NCBI GenBank assembly: GCA_964473525.1
Contig: CAYYPK010000016.1
Span: 1 to 64,000, forward strand
Length of the DNA: 64,000 nt
Source of the DNA: GCA-2687025 sp964473525
GTDB lineage: Bacteria; Poribacteria; WGA-4E; GCA-2687025
Reading direction: 5' to 3'
The notes beneath the pieces were generated by a model, which did no database searches, was not told the DNA's origin, and saw nothing but the letters and a program-made list of their open reading frames with translations. A program made the position numbers and the translations under genes. This document shows, piece by piece, positions 45,609 to 54,749 of the stretch. Numbering within the stretch: the first letter of the stretch is position 1; each line of letters opens with the position of its first letter.

Positions 45609-46312
45609 TGGTGTTCCTCTCGCGCGCGGACGAGGAAGGCCAGCTTCGAGCGGTCCTTCTCCATCTCCGCGGTCGTGGCGCCCTGCGTGAAGAGAGCCCC
45701 CGTCGGGCAGGCGCTGACGCACTTCCCACACGACGTGCAGCTGTCGGCCTTCGCCCACGGCACGTTCAGGTCGCTGATGATGCGGCAGTTCGTACCGCGG
45801 CCCATGATGTCCCGCGTCGCGGCGCCCTCGATCTCCTCGCACACCCGCACACAGCGCGTGCACAGCACGCAACGGTTGTCGTCGAAGCCGAACTCCGCGT
45901 GCGAGACATCGACCCCGGCGGCCGGGTGCAGGTAGTCGTAGCGAACGTGATCCATGCCGACTTCGATCGCCAGATCCTGCAACTCGCAGTGTCCGTTCAG
46001 CACGCACACGGCGCAGACGTGGTTCCGCTCCGCGAAGAGGAGTTCGACGATCATGCGGCGGTATTCGCGCAGCCTTTCCGTGTCCGTGCGCGCGCTCATG
46101 CCCTCGGTAACCGGGGTCATGCACGCGGGGTGCAGTTTCGGTGACCCGTCGACCTCGACAAGGCACAGGCGGCAGGCAGCGACATCGGACACGCCGTCGA
46201 GGTGGCACAGCGTGGGTAGTGGCGCATCCGCCGCCTTCGCCGCGTCGAGGAGTGTCTGATGGTCCTCCGCGCTGACGAGGTGGTCGTTGATTGTCAGTGT
46301 GACGACAGCCAT
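45596..46312 (-). CDS. hoxU: Diaphorase iron-sulfur subunit HoxU
   Basis: 238 aa electron-transfer subunit from the ATG at 46312 (GAGGA eight bases upstream). Homologous to the N-terminus of NuoG: [2Fe-2S] ligands C36, C47, C50, C64; the His-coordinated [4Fe-4S] motif ERNHVCAVCVLNGHCE; and two ferredoxin-type sites CVLCTRCVRVC and CTSCGKCVSACP. It links HoxFE to HoxYH. Overlaps hoxY by 13 bases. Confidence 0.96.
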   Translation of the reverse strand: MAVVTLTINDHLVSAEDHQTLLDAAKAADAPLPTLCHLDGVSDVAACRLCLVEVDGSPKLHPACMTPVTEGMSARTDTERLREYRRMIVELLFAERNHVCAVCVLNGHCELQDLAIEVGMDHVRYDYLHPAAGVDVSHAEFGFDDNRCVLCTRCVRVCEEIEGAATRDIMGRGTNCRIISDLNVPWAKADSCTSCGKCVSACPTGALFTQGATTAEMEKDRSKLAFLVRAREEHQWVR

Positions 46313-46344
46313 GGCTTCAGTCCTCGCATTCCTCTGAGCGCGGG

Positions 46345-47958
46345 CTATCCCGCGGCCTCGGCGTCTACTGCGCGGGCGACGCCAGCTTCGTATTCGCCGC
46401 GGAAATGCCGCAGCGTGCTGAAGACCGGGTTTGGAGCATTCTGACCCAGCCCGCACAGGCTGGCGTCTCGCAAGAGTTGACACAGGTCTTCGAGCTTGGA
46501 CAGGTCACCTTCGCGCGCCTCGCCCACGACGAAGCGGCCGAGCAACCGTTCGAGTTGCACGGTTCCCGCACGGCACGGCACGCACTTTCCGCACGATTCG
46601 TCGACGTTGAACGCCATGAAGAAGCGCGCGAGGTCCGGCATGCTCGTGTCGTCATCTAGAACGACCATCCCGCCCGACCCCATGATGGACCCGAGCTCGG
46701 CGAGCGACTCGTAGTCGACTGGCGTATCGAGCGCAGCTGCTGGTACGCACCCGCCGGAGGAGCCGCCGGTCTGCACCGCCTTCACGCGGGCGCCGTTCAG
46801 CGCCCCTCCGCCCATCTCCTCGACGATCACGCGGAGCGACGTGCCCATCGGAACCTCGATGACGCCAGTGTTCTCGATCTGGCCGGTCAGCGAGAACACC
46901 TTCGTGCCCTTGCTCTTCTCCGTGCCGATGCTCGCAAACCAGTCCGCGCCTTTCCGCACGATGGTCGGCACGTTGGCCAGCGTCTCTACGTTGTTGATGA
47001 GCGTCGGGTACCCCCACAGCCCGGACTCCGCGGGATACGGCGGCCGAGGCCTTGGGGAGCCGCGCTTGCCCTCGATAGACGCCAGGAGCGCCGTTTCCTC
47101 ACCGCACACGAACGCGCCAGCGCCGACGCGGATGTCGACCCGGAAGTCGAAGGGAGAGTCGAAGACATGTGTGCCGAGTAGACCCGCGCGGTTTGCTTGC
47201 CGTATCGCCAGGCGCAGGCGTCGGATGGCGAGCGGGTACTCGCCCCGGACGTATATGTAACCTACGCTGGCCCCGACCGCGTACGCCGCGATCGCCATAC
47301 CCTCCAGGATTCGGTGGGGGTCGCTCTCCATGATGCTGCGGTCCATGAACGCGCCGGGATCGCCTTCGTCGGCGTTGCACACGACGTATTTGCGCACCGA
47401 CCGGGTCTTGGCGACCGTGGCCCACTTGAGGCCGGCTGGGAAGCCCGCGCCGCCGCGGCCTCTCAGGCCGCTTCGGGTAATCTCGGCCACCACCTCGGCG
47501 GGCGACATCTCGCGAAGCACGTGGAGCAGCGAATCGTAGCCACCCTCACCGATGTACGACTCGATCCTCTCGGGATCGACGACGCCTGAGTATTCCGTGG
47601 CTATGGGGGTCTGCTTGGTGAAGAAGGGATGCTCCGTGTCGACCCGGGTCAACCCAGTGGCATGCCCCTGGGCCTCTGACACAAGGGCAGGCGCATCGTC
47701 GGCCGCAAGAGACTCGAAGAGCGCGCCTTCCGGGTCCACGCGCGCCAGAGGCCCCCTGGAGCATAGACCCAAGCACCCCACCGGCCGCACTTCGACAGCA
47801 TCCGTCAGTCCCTGTGCGTCCACGGCGGCGTCGAGCGAATCTTTCAGCTCTGCCGATCCCGCGGCCAGACAGCCTTCGGCCACGCAGCAGCGGATGCGCA
47901 TGGGCTTGGCGTCTTCTCGTTCGTCCTCGGCGATCTGTCGTAGTTCCAGGGGATCCAT
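46345..47958 (-). CDS. hoxF: NAD(P)-binding diaphorase subunit HoxF
   Basis: 537 aa from the ATG at 47958, sharing a base with the hoxE stop (TAATG). The N-terminal thioredoxin-like domain has [2Fe-2S] ligands C25, C30, C62, C66. It continues as NuoF: NADH-binding GRGGAGFPAGLKW, FMN-binding NADEGDPGAFMDR, and the C-terminal [4Fe-4S] set ESCGKCVPCRAGT plus a later Cys (SLCGLGQ). It oxidises NAD(P)H or reduces NAD(P). The longer 5' extension in the same frame overlaps hoxE and is not a protein. Confidence 0.97.
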   Translation of the reverse strand: MDPLELRQIAEDEREDAKPMRIRCCVAEGCLAAGSAELKDSLDAAVDAQGLTDAVEVRPVGCLGLCSRGPLARVDPEGALFESLAADDAPALVSEAQGHATGLTRVDTEHPFFTKQTPIATEYSGVVDPERIESYIGEGGYDSLLHVLREMSPAEVVAEITRSGLRGRGGAGFPAGLKWATVAKTRSVRKYVVCNADEGDPGAFMDRSIMESDPHRILEGMAIAAYAVGASVGYIYVRGEYPLAIRRLRLAIRQANRAGLLGTHVFDSPFDFRVDIRVGAGAFVCGEETALLASIEGKRGSPRPRPPYPAESGLWGYPTLINNVETLANVPTIVRKGADWFASIGTEKSKGTKVFSLTGQIENTGVIEVPMGTSLRVIVEEMGGGALNGARVKAVQTGGSSGGCVPAAALDTPVDYESLAELGSIMGSGGMVVLDDDTSMPDLARFFMAFNVDESCGKCVPCRAGTVQLERLLGRFVVGEAREGDLSKLEDLCQLLRDASLCGLGQNAPNPVFSTLRHFRGEYEAGVARAVDAEAAG

Positions 47959-48470
47959 TAGCCCAGCCATCCCTTCACGCGCCGCACCGTGTCCTCTGCC
48001 GTCTGGCGTCCCGCAGCCACGTCGTCGTACACGACGAGGGGAGCCATCCCACACGCGCCGGGACAGCGAGAGATCTTGAGCGTGAGTGTGCGGTCTGGAG
48101 TCGTTGCGCCAGCCACGATGCCGGTCTCGCGCTCGATACTTGCCAGAAGAGCCGACGCTCCCTTGGCGTAACACGCCGTGCCCAGACACACCTCACAGGT
48201 GTGCTCGGCGGGCGGTTCCAGGGAGAAGAAGTGGTAGAATGTCGCCACGCCGTACACGTGACTGAGAGGGAGCTGTAGTTGTCTACCCACGAAGGTCAGC
48301 ACCTCCGTGGTGAGGTACCCGAAGATCTCCTGCGCGTCGTGTAGGACTTCGATCAGCGCGTCTTGCCTATACTGACGGCGCTTCATGGTTGCATCGAGAG
48401 CCTGGTACCTAGGGTCGGTCGCTGGATCGGCCTCCGCCGTCCCGGTCGCTGCGTCTGGTGCTGCCGTCAT
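47958..48470 (-). CDS. hoxE: Hydrogenase diaphorase accessory subunit HoxE
   Basis: 170 aa from the ATG at 48470 (AGGGG upstream); a start at 48572 would add an unlikely tail. NuoE-like thioredoxin fold with [2Fe-2S] ligands C95, C100, C136, C140 (TCEVCLGTAC, RCPGACGMAP). HoxE is present in cyanobacterial-type HoxEFUYH enzymes and absent in the classic Ralstonia HoxFUYH. It is the first gene of the operon; its promoter should lie in the 500-bp region upstream. Confidence 0.94.
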   Translation of the reverse strand: MTAAPDAATGTAEADPATDPRYQALDATMKRRQYRQDALIEVLHDAQEIFGYLTTEVLTFVGRQLQLPLSHVYGVATFYHFFSLEPPAEHTCEVCLGTACYAKGASALLASIERETGIVAGATTPDRTLTLKISRCPGACGMAPLVVYDDVAAGRQTAEDTVRRVKGWLG

Positions 48471-48971
48471 GTCCGGTACCCCTACATCTCGCAACGCCTG
48501 AGTGTCGCGGGCGCCGCGGGGAATACTGACCGCCACCGTAACGCAGCACGGGTCAGGACGGGAGTACGTCACCAGAGGCAGGCGCGGAGGCCGCGCTGGT
48601 GGGTTCCTGTTCCCGCGCGCGTGTCGCTGACGGACCGCGCGTGACCTCCCGATCGGTGCCGTGTCACGCCCATCCTAGCCTGGTCTTTGCCGTATCGGTA
48701 GTTTTCCGCAAGAAAATCCGAACCGGTCTGTAGAGCAAGGTCTCGGCGCCCACGTCGCCCTAGCCGATGCCCAGCGGCATGCGACGCTCCCAGCGCGCTG
48801 AGCGACGTTGGCGCGGCGCCAACCCAAGGCTACGTATGGGCCCCGGCGGAGGAACGTCGCGCTCGCCCTCATCCGCCCCGGCGCTCGGCGGGAGCGAATG
48901 GGGCCCTCTGCTGTGGCCCAGCGCGCCAGCTCAGCCATTCACATGCTCCCTGCCGCGGAAGGAGACGTGAC
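48471..48971. other. Intergenic region upstream of the hox operon
   Basis: 501 bp between divergent hoxE and the WD40/dockerin-like gene. It must hold both promoters. The only AT-rich island is a small palindrome at 48702-48716 (TTTTC-CGCAA-GAAAA). ORFs across it are Arg-rich and not protein-like. No RNA recognised. Confidence 0.45.
48702..48716. promoter_or_regulatory. Candidate operator upstream of hoxE
   Basis: TTTTCCGCAAGAAAA, arms TTTTC and GAAAA, is a perfect dyad with a five-base centre in a GC-rich background, about 230 bp upstream of hoxE. It could be a binding site for a redox or hydrogenase regulator. No -35/-10 pair can be assigned with confidence. Confidence 0.3.
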
Positions 48972-50546
48972 ATGAGCAGCCGAGTCACTGGCCTGTGCGT
49001 AGCGTGCCTGTTACTCGTAGCGACCGTGACCCCCGACGCCCTCTCAAGCCGGGAGGCGGACAGAACACTCGACTACGGTCCCGTCAACGAACTCGCCTGG
49101 GCGCCCGACGGTCGCGCCCTGGCGCTTGCGGCGTCCTATTGTGTTGAAGTCGTCGACACCGTCTCCTGGATCCCAACATGGGCGTCGGACGACGGCATGT
49201 GGTACACGAGCGTCGCATTCGCACCGGACGGGCGGTCAATAGCCACCGGCAGCGCCAGCCGCGAAGTCGGGATATGGGATGCCGCGACCGGCGCACGGAG
49301 AGCAGCTCTGCGCGGCCATGCCGGCTGGGTGCGGGCGGTCGCCTTCGCGCAGGACTCCCGTACCGTTGCGTCCGGCAGCGACGATAACACCGTACGCGTG
49401 TGGGATGCCGTCGATGAAGTCCTGCTCGCGGAGCTCCGGGGGCACACGGACTGGGTGGAAGCCGTAGCGTTCTCGCCAGACGGGCGCGTTCTCGCGTCCG
49501 GTGGCGTCGACCGCGCTATCCGGTTGTGGGATGTGACGACCGGGACCACGGTAGCTGTCCTCCCAGGGCATGAACACACCGTGACGTCGCTGGCCTTCGG
49601 TGACGCCGGCTCGACGCTGATTTCAGGAGGGCTCGACGGCGCCGCCATCGCCTGGAATATGGAAACCCTGGAGCCGACGCTGACGATGAGTGGGCACACG
49701 TTCGGAGTCGCCTGCGTGTCGCTATCTCCGGTCGCGGACGTGCTCGCGTGTGCGAGCGGCGGCCCGGACATATGTCTCTGGTCAACCGTCGACGGTTCGG
49801 AGCTGGCTACCCTGACAGGGCCGGCGATGGGCGCCGCGGCAGTGGCGTACTCCCCGGATGGCGCGCTGCTCGCGGCGGGCGGCATGCAGATAGGCCTCTT
49901 CCTCTGGGAAACAGGCGATGCTCTGGAGCCGCCAGCGACGAATCCGTGGGACATCACCGGCGACGGCGTTGTCGACATCCGGGACTTGATCACCGTGGCG
50001 ACGACGTTTGGCGCGGTCGGTGAGGGACTTGCGGCGGATGTCAATCACGATCTCGTGGTGAACATCGTGGACCTCGTCGGCGTAGCGGCGCACTTTGGCG
50101 AGTCCGTGGCTGGCCGGGCGCCCGCCCTCGGCGGCTCGACGATGACGCCACTCGTCCGTGAGTGGCTCCGCGCAGCCAACGGGTACCAGCCGCGGGCGGC
50201 GCTGCCAGCGGCCGGCATGCGTGTGTTGGAGCGTCTGGCCGGGAGGGGCGGCAAGACCACCACGGCACTGGCCGTCTACCCTAACCCCGCGAATCCCGAG
50301 GCGTGGATACCGTTCCGCATGGAAGCGTCTGGTGAAGTGACGGTCAGGATATACGCGGCGAACGGTTCGGTCGTTCGCGTTCTTCGCCCCGGGTGGCGCG
50401 CGGCGGGGTCGTACACTACGCGACCCGAGGCGGCCTACTGGGATGGACGGAACGCGCGTGGCGAGAGAGCGGCCGCGGGACGGTACATCTGTGAGGTGAG
50501 TGGTGGTGGCTCCCGCGCCGTGGGAACACTGACGCTCGCCAAGTAG
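48972..50546 (+). CDS. Secreted WD40 protein with dockerin-like and C-terminal sorting modules
   Basis: 524 aa. GGAAGGAGACGTGAC precedes the ATG. Signal peptide about 1-25. Residues about 35-315 are WD40 repeats (RLWD, RVWD and GHTDWVEAVAFSPDGR-type units), predicted seven-bladed propeller. Residues 327-377 form a dockerin-like pair of calcium loops (DITGDGVVDIRDL, DVNHDLVVNIVDL). The C-terminus (about 435-524) starts VYPNPANPEAWIPF and ends with GRYICEVSGG, a FlgD/T9SS-like Ig module that I associate with Poribacteria (NPETWIPY-type). The three modules suggest a surface or extracellular protein held by calcium-dependent or CTD-mediated attachment. Confidence 0.85.
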   Translation: MSSRVTGLCVACLLLVATVTPDALSSREADRTLDYGPVNELAWAPDGRALALAASYCVEVVDTVSWIPTWASDDGMWYTSVAFAPDGRSIATGSASREVGIWDAATGARRAALRGHAGWVRAVAFAQDSRTVASGSDDNTVRVWDAVDEVLLAELRGHTDWVEAVAFSPDGRVLASGGVDRAIRLWDVTTGTTVAVLPGHEHTVTSLAFGDAGSTLISGGLDGAAIAWNMETLEPTLTMSGHTFGVACVSLSPVADVLACASGGPDICLWSTVDGSELATLTGPAMGAAAVAYSPDGALLAAGGMQIGLFLWETGDALEPPATNPWDITGDGVVDIRDLITVATTFGAVGEGLAADVNHDLVVNIVDLVGVAAHFGESVAGRAPALGGSTMTPLVREWLRAANGYQPRAALPAAGMRVLERLAGRGGKTTTALAVYPNPANPEAWIPFRMEASGEVTVRIYAANGSVVRVLRPGWRAAGSYTTRPEAAYWDGRNARGERAAAGRYICEVSGGGSRAVGTLTLAK

Positions 50547-50657
50547 CCGAGACCTAGCCGCGGCGGCTCGCGGGGTGCTCTCCGCCGATCGGCGCGGTCG
50601 ACGTCCGATCGAAGGGCAAGGGGATTGCCGGGCGCCCAAGCGCGTCCCGCCGCTGGA

Positions 50658-50999
50658 TCATGCGCGCAACTGGCGTTGGCGCACGACGCGGATGATGTCG
50701 CCCGTGGGTCCGACGCGTTGCGTATAGGGTCGGGTCTCGCGCATCAGGTAGAAGACGCCGCCACAGAAGACGAGCAGGAACGTCGCCGTGAACGCCTTCG
50801 TGAATTCAGGCGTCGCTGGTGGCGCGGGCTTGAACGTGTGCTCCATGTATTCGAGGGGCGTCAGTTCCGCCGCCTCCGCGTCGGTGATGTCCGGCTCGAA
50901 CATCTGAGGCTGGCCGCCGATGATGCCGCCGACAATGCCGGCGACCAGGAACGCCGGCACGAAGCACATGACGGAGCAGCCGATGAGCCGATTGATCAC
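50658..50999 (-). CDS. Small two-TM membrane protein
   Basis: 113 aa from the GTG at 50999 (AGGGA eight bases upstream), not recognised. Two helices, LIGCSVMCFVPAFLVAGIVG near residues 4-25 and AFTATFLLVFCGGVFYLM near 70-90, flank an acidic loop (about 30-65, FEPDITDAEAAELTPLEYMEHTF). The C-terminal tail is basic. No family assignment; the acidic loop could be extracytoplasmic. It is convergent with the WD40 gene and divergent from the large membrane protein. Confidence 0.6.
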   Translation of the reverse strand: MINRLIGCSVMCFVPAFLVAGIVGGIIGGQPQMFEPDITDAEAAELTPLEYMEHTFKPAPPATPEFTKAFTATFLLVFCGGVFYLMRETRPYTQRVGPTGDIIRVVRQRQLRA

Positions 51000-51121
51000 G
51001 TGGCTGTCCCTTCCTCCGTCAGGCGCGCGTCGCATACTCGTGACACCATGCGGCAGTATACGCCCCTCCCCCAGTCAACGGCAATTCGCGGCGTAAGTTC
51101 GGATGGGCCGACGCGTGTGTT

Positions 51122-51146
51122 GGAGTGCCGCATACTAAGGCACTCC
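51122..51146. promoter_or_regulatory. Palindrome in the promoter region of the 1076-aa protein gene
   Basis: GGAGTGCC (51122-51129) and GGCACTCC (51139-51146) are perfect arms around GCATACTAA. A TAGTAT at 51154-51159 is a possible -10, which would place its -35 inside the palindrome, as for a repressor operator. Distance to the ATG is about 55 bp. Confidence 0.4.
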
Positions 51147-51201
51147 GTTCGTGTAGTATTGTTTCGTATCGCGCTACAGCGACATCTCACCCCGTATCTG
51201 G

Positions 51202-54200
51202 ATGGCATCGCGAGTAGTGGACGACATGTGCGCACGCCTGATAGGCGGCTGGTTCGCCTCCATCCTCGCGTTTGCCGGGGTGCAATTCCTGCGTGGCTAC
51301 GGGCCCTGGCGAGCGGGCTGGCTTTCGACCGAAGCTGAGGCGCGGCTTGCCCGATCGCACAGGGGCGGCTCCGCGTCTATCGCTGCGCAGGCGAGCGGGC
51401 CAACTGACTACGACCCCCTGTACGCTTTCCTCCGCCCCGCCGACGTCTATGCGCGGGATCGCCTGGAGGACGACCTGAAGCACTGGTACCAGCCGTCGCT
51501 CGTCGGCTCGGTGGCGATTGTGATCGTGGGCGGCCTCGTGGTAGGGGCACTGATGTTGGTCCTATGCCTCACGGGTGGGACATGGGGTGGATTCAGCAGG
51601 GCCGCTGGCGCTCTATGGGCTCTCCTCGCGATCGTGGCCGGTCTGGCGATCTTCATCGCCGAGTCGATGCGCGATGCGCCCGACCTCGTAGTGAAGCACG
51701 TGCTCCTTCGCCGTAGCCGGCTGTGGCCCGTGGCGCTCGTCGCCGTGCTGGCTGTGGTCCTCAGCGGGGCAGGCGTCGGAGCCTATGCGCGCACGAGTCT
51801 GCTAGTGGCGGTAGGCCTGCTGATCGTGCACAGCTTCTGGAGAGCCCTCGGGATCGTACTGGACGATGGCCTTCTCGATACAGAGCGTCGCCAGCTCTTC
51901 GCCGAACGCGTTCGCCTGAGCATCCGGCAGTCGCTACGGGACCGCATCGGCAACAGCGCCTTGCTCCGCGAGCTGGAGGGCGGCAGCCTCAAGGCGGCAG
52001 ACTACTCTCCGTGGGCGTCGGCCAGCGCCGGCGACGGGTACGCGGGCGTCACGATGGACGCCAAGGGGCACGTCCGCGACATTCACGTGGGCGAGCTGGC
52101 CCGCCTCGTTGCCTACGTTGAGCATGAGGCGCACACGCGAGGCCTGGGGGCGGCTGGTGATCTTGAGCCACGCAACGCTGACGCGAAGTCGTCACGGGTG
52201 CTGAAGCTGTTGGGCGACGCGGTCTCAGGCGAGGGCGACGGCGATGCGTTCCTGTCCGTGCCGGCAGGTCTCCTCGACGACGAACCCGTTGCCACGCGAC
52301 TGAGGCGATGGCTGCCCCGAGTGGTCCATGTCAGCGCTGGCCGGCTGCCCGCAGCACAACTGCGTCGATACATGGCGGGTACCCGCAATCGCCTGATGAA
52401 GGCGTGCCAGGACGAGGCGTTAGGGGATGTTGAGGCGCTGACGGACATCTACGTGGAGTTCGCAGACGAGTTCCTGGCTGAATTGGGTCGCGTCGGGGCC
52501 GTCTATCCCACCAAGGAGGCCGCGCAGGCGCGGACGAGTGTGTTTAGCCGCTGGGAGGAACTGGATTTTGTGACGCGAGACCTCTACAAAGCCCTAGAGG
52601 TAGCTATCGCGAGCGGGAGCGCTAGCATTGCGCGCCGCGTAGCGGAGGTCCCGTTCTCAATCGCATGGCGGGCGGTAAAGATCGGGGATCACCTGCTGTT
52701 CCAGGAATTCCTCCGATTCACCAATGAGATCGTTGCGCTCTGCGCGAAGTCGCCGCAGTCCGAGCAAGCGCAAGCTCTCGCGCAGGCGCAACTACGGGGG
52801 CTTCAAGCGCTAGCGGACCACGCGGACGAGGTTGACGCGGACACCTATACTGACTTCGCCCGGGAGTTGCTGCAGGTGTACCAGGAGCTAGCCAAGGCGG
52901 CGTATGACAGACGCGACTTCCCGCTGTTCACAGCGTGCGTCGAAGGTCTAGCCAGGCTCTTCCGCCGGCTCACCCAACCGGCAGCGGGCATCCACAGCGA
53001 GTCGCGTGCGAGAGAGCGCCTGAGCGAAGTGCTCGGCGCTCGTGCACAGGTGTGGCTTGGGCTCGGCGCGTGGGTGTGGGACGAATGCCTCGCCGGCCAG
53101 GAGGTGGACGACTACTGTGACGCACTGCGAGAACGCCTCCCACAGAACCTGCCTGAGTTGACAGCGCTCTGGCTCGCCGCAGAGGACGACAGAGTGGAGG
53201 ACCAGTGGGGCTGGGGCCGTTGGGAGATGAAGGACACCGACGAGGTGCAGCGCATCGACTTTGGTCGGAAGCTGCGCCAACTCTACGTCGCACAGGCTTT
53301 GGAGATCCTGGCGGTGACGCCGCCGGAGGACGCGCCACGAGTACCTGTGACGCCCTCCCGGGAGCTGTCCGCGAGACTGGGAATCGACAGGCCTGGGTCA
53401 CTGCAGCACATCATGCAAGCTGTTGAGACGGGCGACGATCAGTGGCGAGGCGTGCTGAGCGACGGCGCGGTCGAGGCAATCGCGCGGCTTCGCGAGATCC
53501 TCGAGCGGGCCGAAGCTGAGCAGAACGAAATCGAGGCGTCGTCTCTACGGAGCACGCCGCTTGTGCAGGAGAAGGTCGACAGTTTCATTCAGAGCTTCCT
53601 CGAGGGCGTCGTCCGAAGCGGAACGGTTCGGGCGCTGCTCGAACGGCATGGCGCAAGCGAGGGTGGCGATGCCGCCGATCCGGGTTCCGAGGACGAGGGA
53701 TGGTGGGGCGTTGAGTCAATAATAGCCAAGCACGCTTTCGTGGATGTTGAGGACCTGGTGTTTGGCGACCGCGGTGGGCAGACAGGCCACGACCTCGCGG
53801 TCCAGGAGAACGCGAGCTTGCTAGCCGAGATCGTGAAGGCTGCCGGCGCCGCGGAAGTGGCTTCCACGGCTGACATCCCCCAGGCCATCGCCGATCATGT
53901 CGATGGCTCCGACTGGCAGAGACCGGTGCTCATCATGACCTTTGACCCGGACGATCACGGGCACGCATTCTGGGCCTCGGACATCGCAGTGCGCCGGTGG
54001 CAGGTCGACGCCGACGACAACGAGTATAGCGATCTGGATTCGTATCAGGGACACCTACGATGTGGCGACTCGCGCGTGCACGTGTTTCAGGTGTTTGTGC
54101 CGCATTCGTCCGAGACACGCGGTACATTCCTGCTAGCGTCGCTCGGCTCGCTCGGCGAGCTGAGGCAGTACACACCGCTGAAGCCGGGCGACAGCGAGCA

Positions 54201-54432
54201 CAACCGTCACGGGCGCTTCTTCATCAGAGTGCAGGACTTGAATGCTGACGATGCCGAGCGTGCGAGACGGCTCGACGGGCGCGCGCGGTTCCCTGCCGAC
54301 GTGGCCGCCGCCGACAAGGAGAACCTGCTGCGAGAACGTGCCCTCGTGACCATACGGCAGCGGATGACGTATGTGACGCGCGCTGCCGCCGCAGGTGTGC
54401 AGTTCGTCGTGACTGAGCCAACCGAAAGCTAG
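51202..54432 (+). CDS. Large orphan membrane protein (1076 aa)
   Basis: 1076 aa, not recognised. ATG at 51202 lacks a strong ribosome-binding site; ATG 51226 (MCARLIGGW) is an alternative. The N-terminal quarter holds about five helices: one near 14-30, two near 105-155 (IVIVGGLVVGALMLVLCL, ALWALLAIVAGLAIFI), two near 175-215 (LVAVLAVVLSGAGVGAYA, LLVAVGLLIVHSF). From about 225 to the end it is soluble and mostly helical, with an acidic C-terminal domain (about 870-1076) rich in Asp. No P-loop or kinase motif is visible. I see at most a loose resemblance to DUF2254 membrane proteins, too weak to name. A likely two-compartment scaffold or sensor. Confidence 0.8.
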   Translation: MASRVVDDMCARLIGGWFASILAFAGVQFLRGYGPWRAGWLSTEAEARLARSHRGGSASIAAQASGPTDYDPLYAFLRPADVYARDRLEDDLKHWYQPSLVGSVAIVIVGGLVVGALMLVLCLTGGTWGGFSRAAGALWALLAIVAGLAIFIAESMRDAPDLVVKHVLLRRSRLWPVALVAVLAVVLSGAGVGAYARTSLLVAVGLLIVHSFWRALGIVLDDGLLDTERRQLFAERVRLSIRQSLRDRIGNSALLRELEGGSLKAADYSPWASASAGDGYAGVTMDAKGHVRDIHVGELARLVAYVEHEAHTRGLGAAGDLEPRNADAKSSRVLKLLGDAVSGEGDGDAFLSVPAGLLDDEPVATRLRRWLPRVVHVSAGRLPAAQLRRYMAGTRNRLMKACQDEALGDVEALTDIYVEFADEFLAELGRVGAVYPTKEAAQARTSVFSRWEELDFVTRDLYKALEVAIASGSASIARRVAEVPFSIAWRAVKIGDHLLFQEFLRFTNEIVALCAKSPQSEQAQALAQAQLRGLQALADHADEVDADTYTDFARELLQVYQELAKAAYDRRDFPLFTACVEGLARLFRRLTQPAAGIHSESRARERLSEVLGARAQVWLGLGAWVWDECLAGQEVDDYCDALRERLPQNLPELTALWLAAEDDRVEDQWGWGRWEMKDTDEVQRIDFGRKLRQLYVAQALEILAVTPPEDAPRVPVTPSRELSARLGIDRPGSLQHIMQAVETGDDQWRGVLSDGAVEAIARLREILERAEAEQNEIEASSLRSTPLVQEKVDSFIQSFLEGVVRSGTVRALLERHGASEGGDAADPGSEDEGWWGVESIIAKHAFVDVEDLVFGDRGGQTGHDLAVQENASLLAEIVKAAGAAEVASTADIPQAIADHVDGSDWQRPVLIMTFDPDDHGHAFWASDIAVRRWQVDADDNEYSDLDSYQGHLRCGDSRVHVFQVFVPHSSETRGTFLLASLGSLGELRQYTPLKPGDSEHNRHGRFFIRVQDLNADDAERARRLDGRARFPADVAAADKENLLRERALVTIRQRMTYVTRAAAAGVQFVVTEPTES

Positions 54433-54749
54433 GCGCGGACCCCATCCTAACCTTCCCCTGCGAGGGAAGGGATCTCTTGGCGCCTCACCGCCGCGCGCTA
54501 TCGGCCTGGCCCGACACGTGATGCGCGGCATGGCGTTCGCACGGCATATAGGCACGCCGATGCATCCGGTGGGCAACTGCCGCACGATGTGGCGAAAGGC
54601 GCGGGCATCCAGCACGCTGCACGCCGGGCTCGCCAGTGGCTATGAATGGCGTGGGCCTGCATCCAGCACACCAACGTCGCGTGAGTCGCACCGACGGAAG
54701 AGGGGCCGCGCCGTTTTCTAACTCATACATACGCAGTGGAGCACATTGG
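54433..54749. other. Intergenic region upstream of the carbamoyltransferase
   Basis: 317 bp with no protein-like ORF. It starts with a terminator-type hairpin (54451-54470) and ends with the GGAG of the next gene. An AT-rich patch at 54715-54730 may belong to the promoter, but no boxes are clear. Confidence 0.45.
54451..54470 (+). terminator. CCTTCCC/GGGAAGG hairpin after the 1076-aa gene
   Basis: CCTTCCC (54451-54457), CTGCGA loop, GGGAAGG (54464-54470), 18 bp past the stop. The context CCCATCCTAACCTTCCCC resembles a common dispersed palindromic motif that I recall from many GC-rich genomes. No U-tract. Confidence 0.5.
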
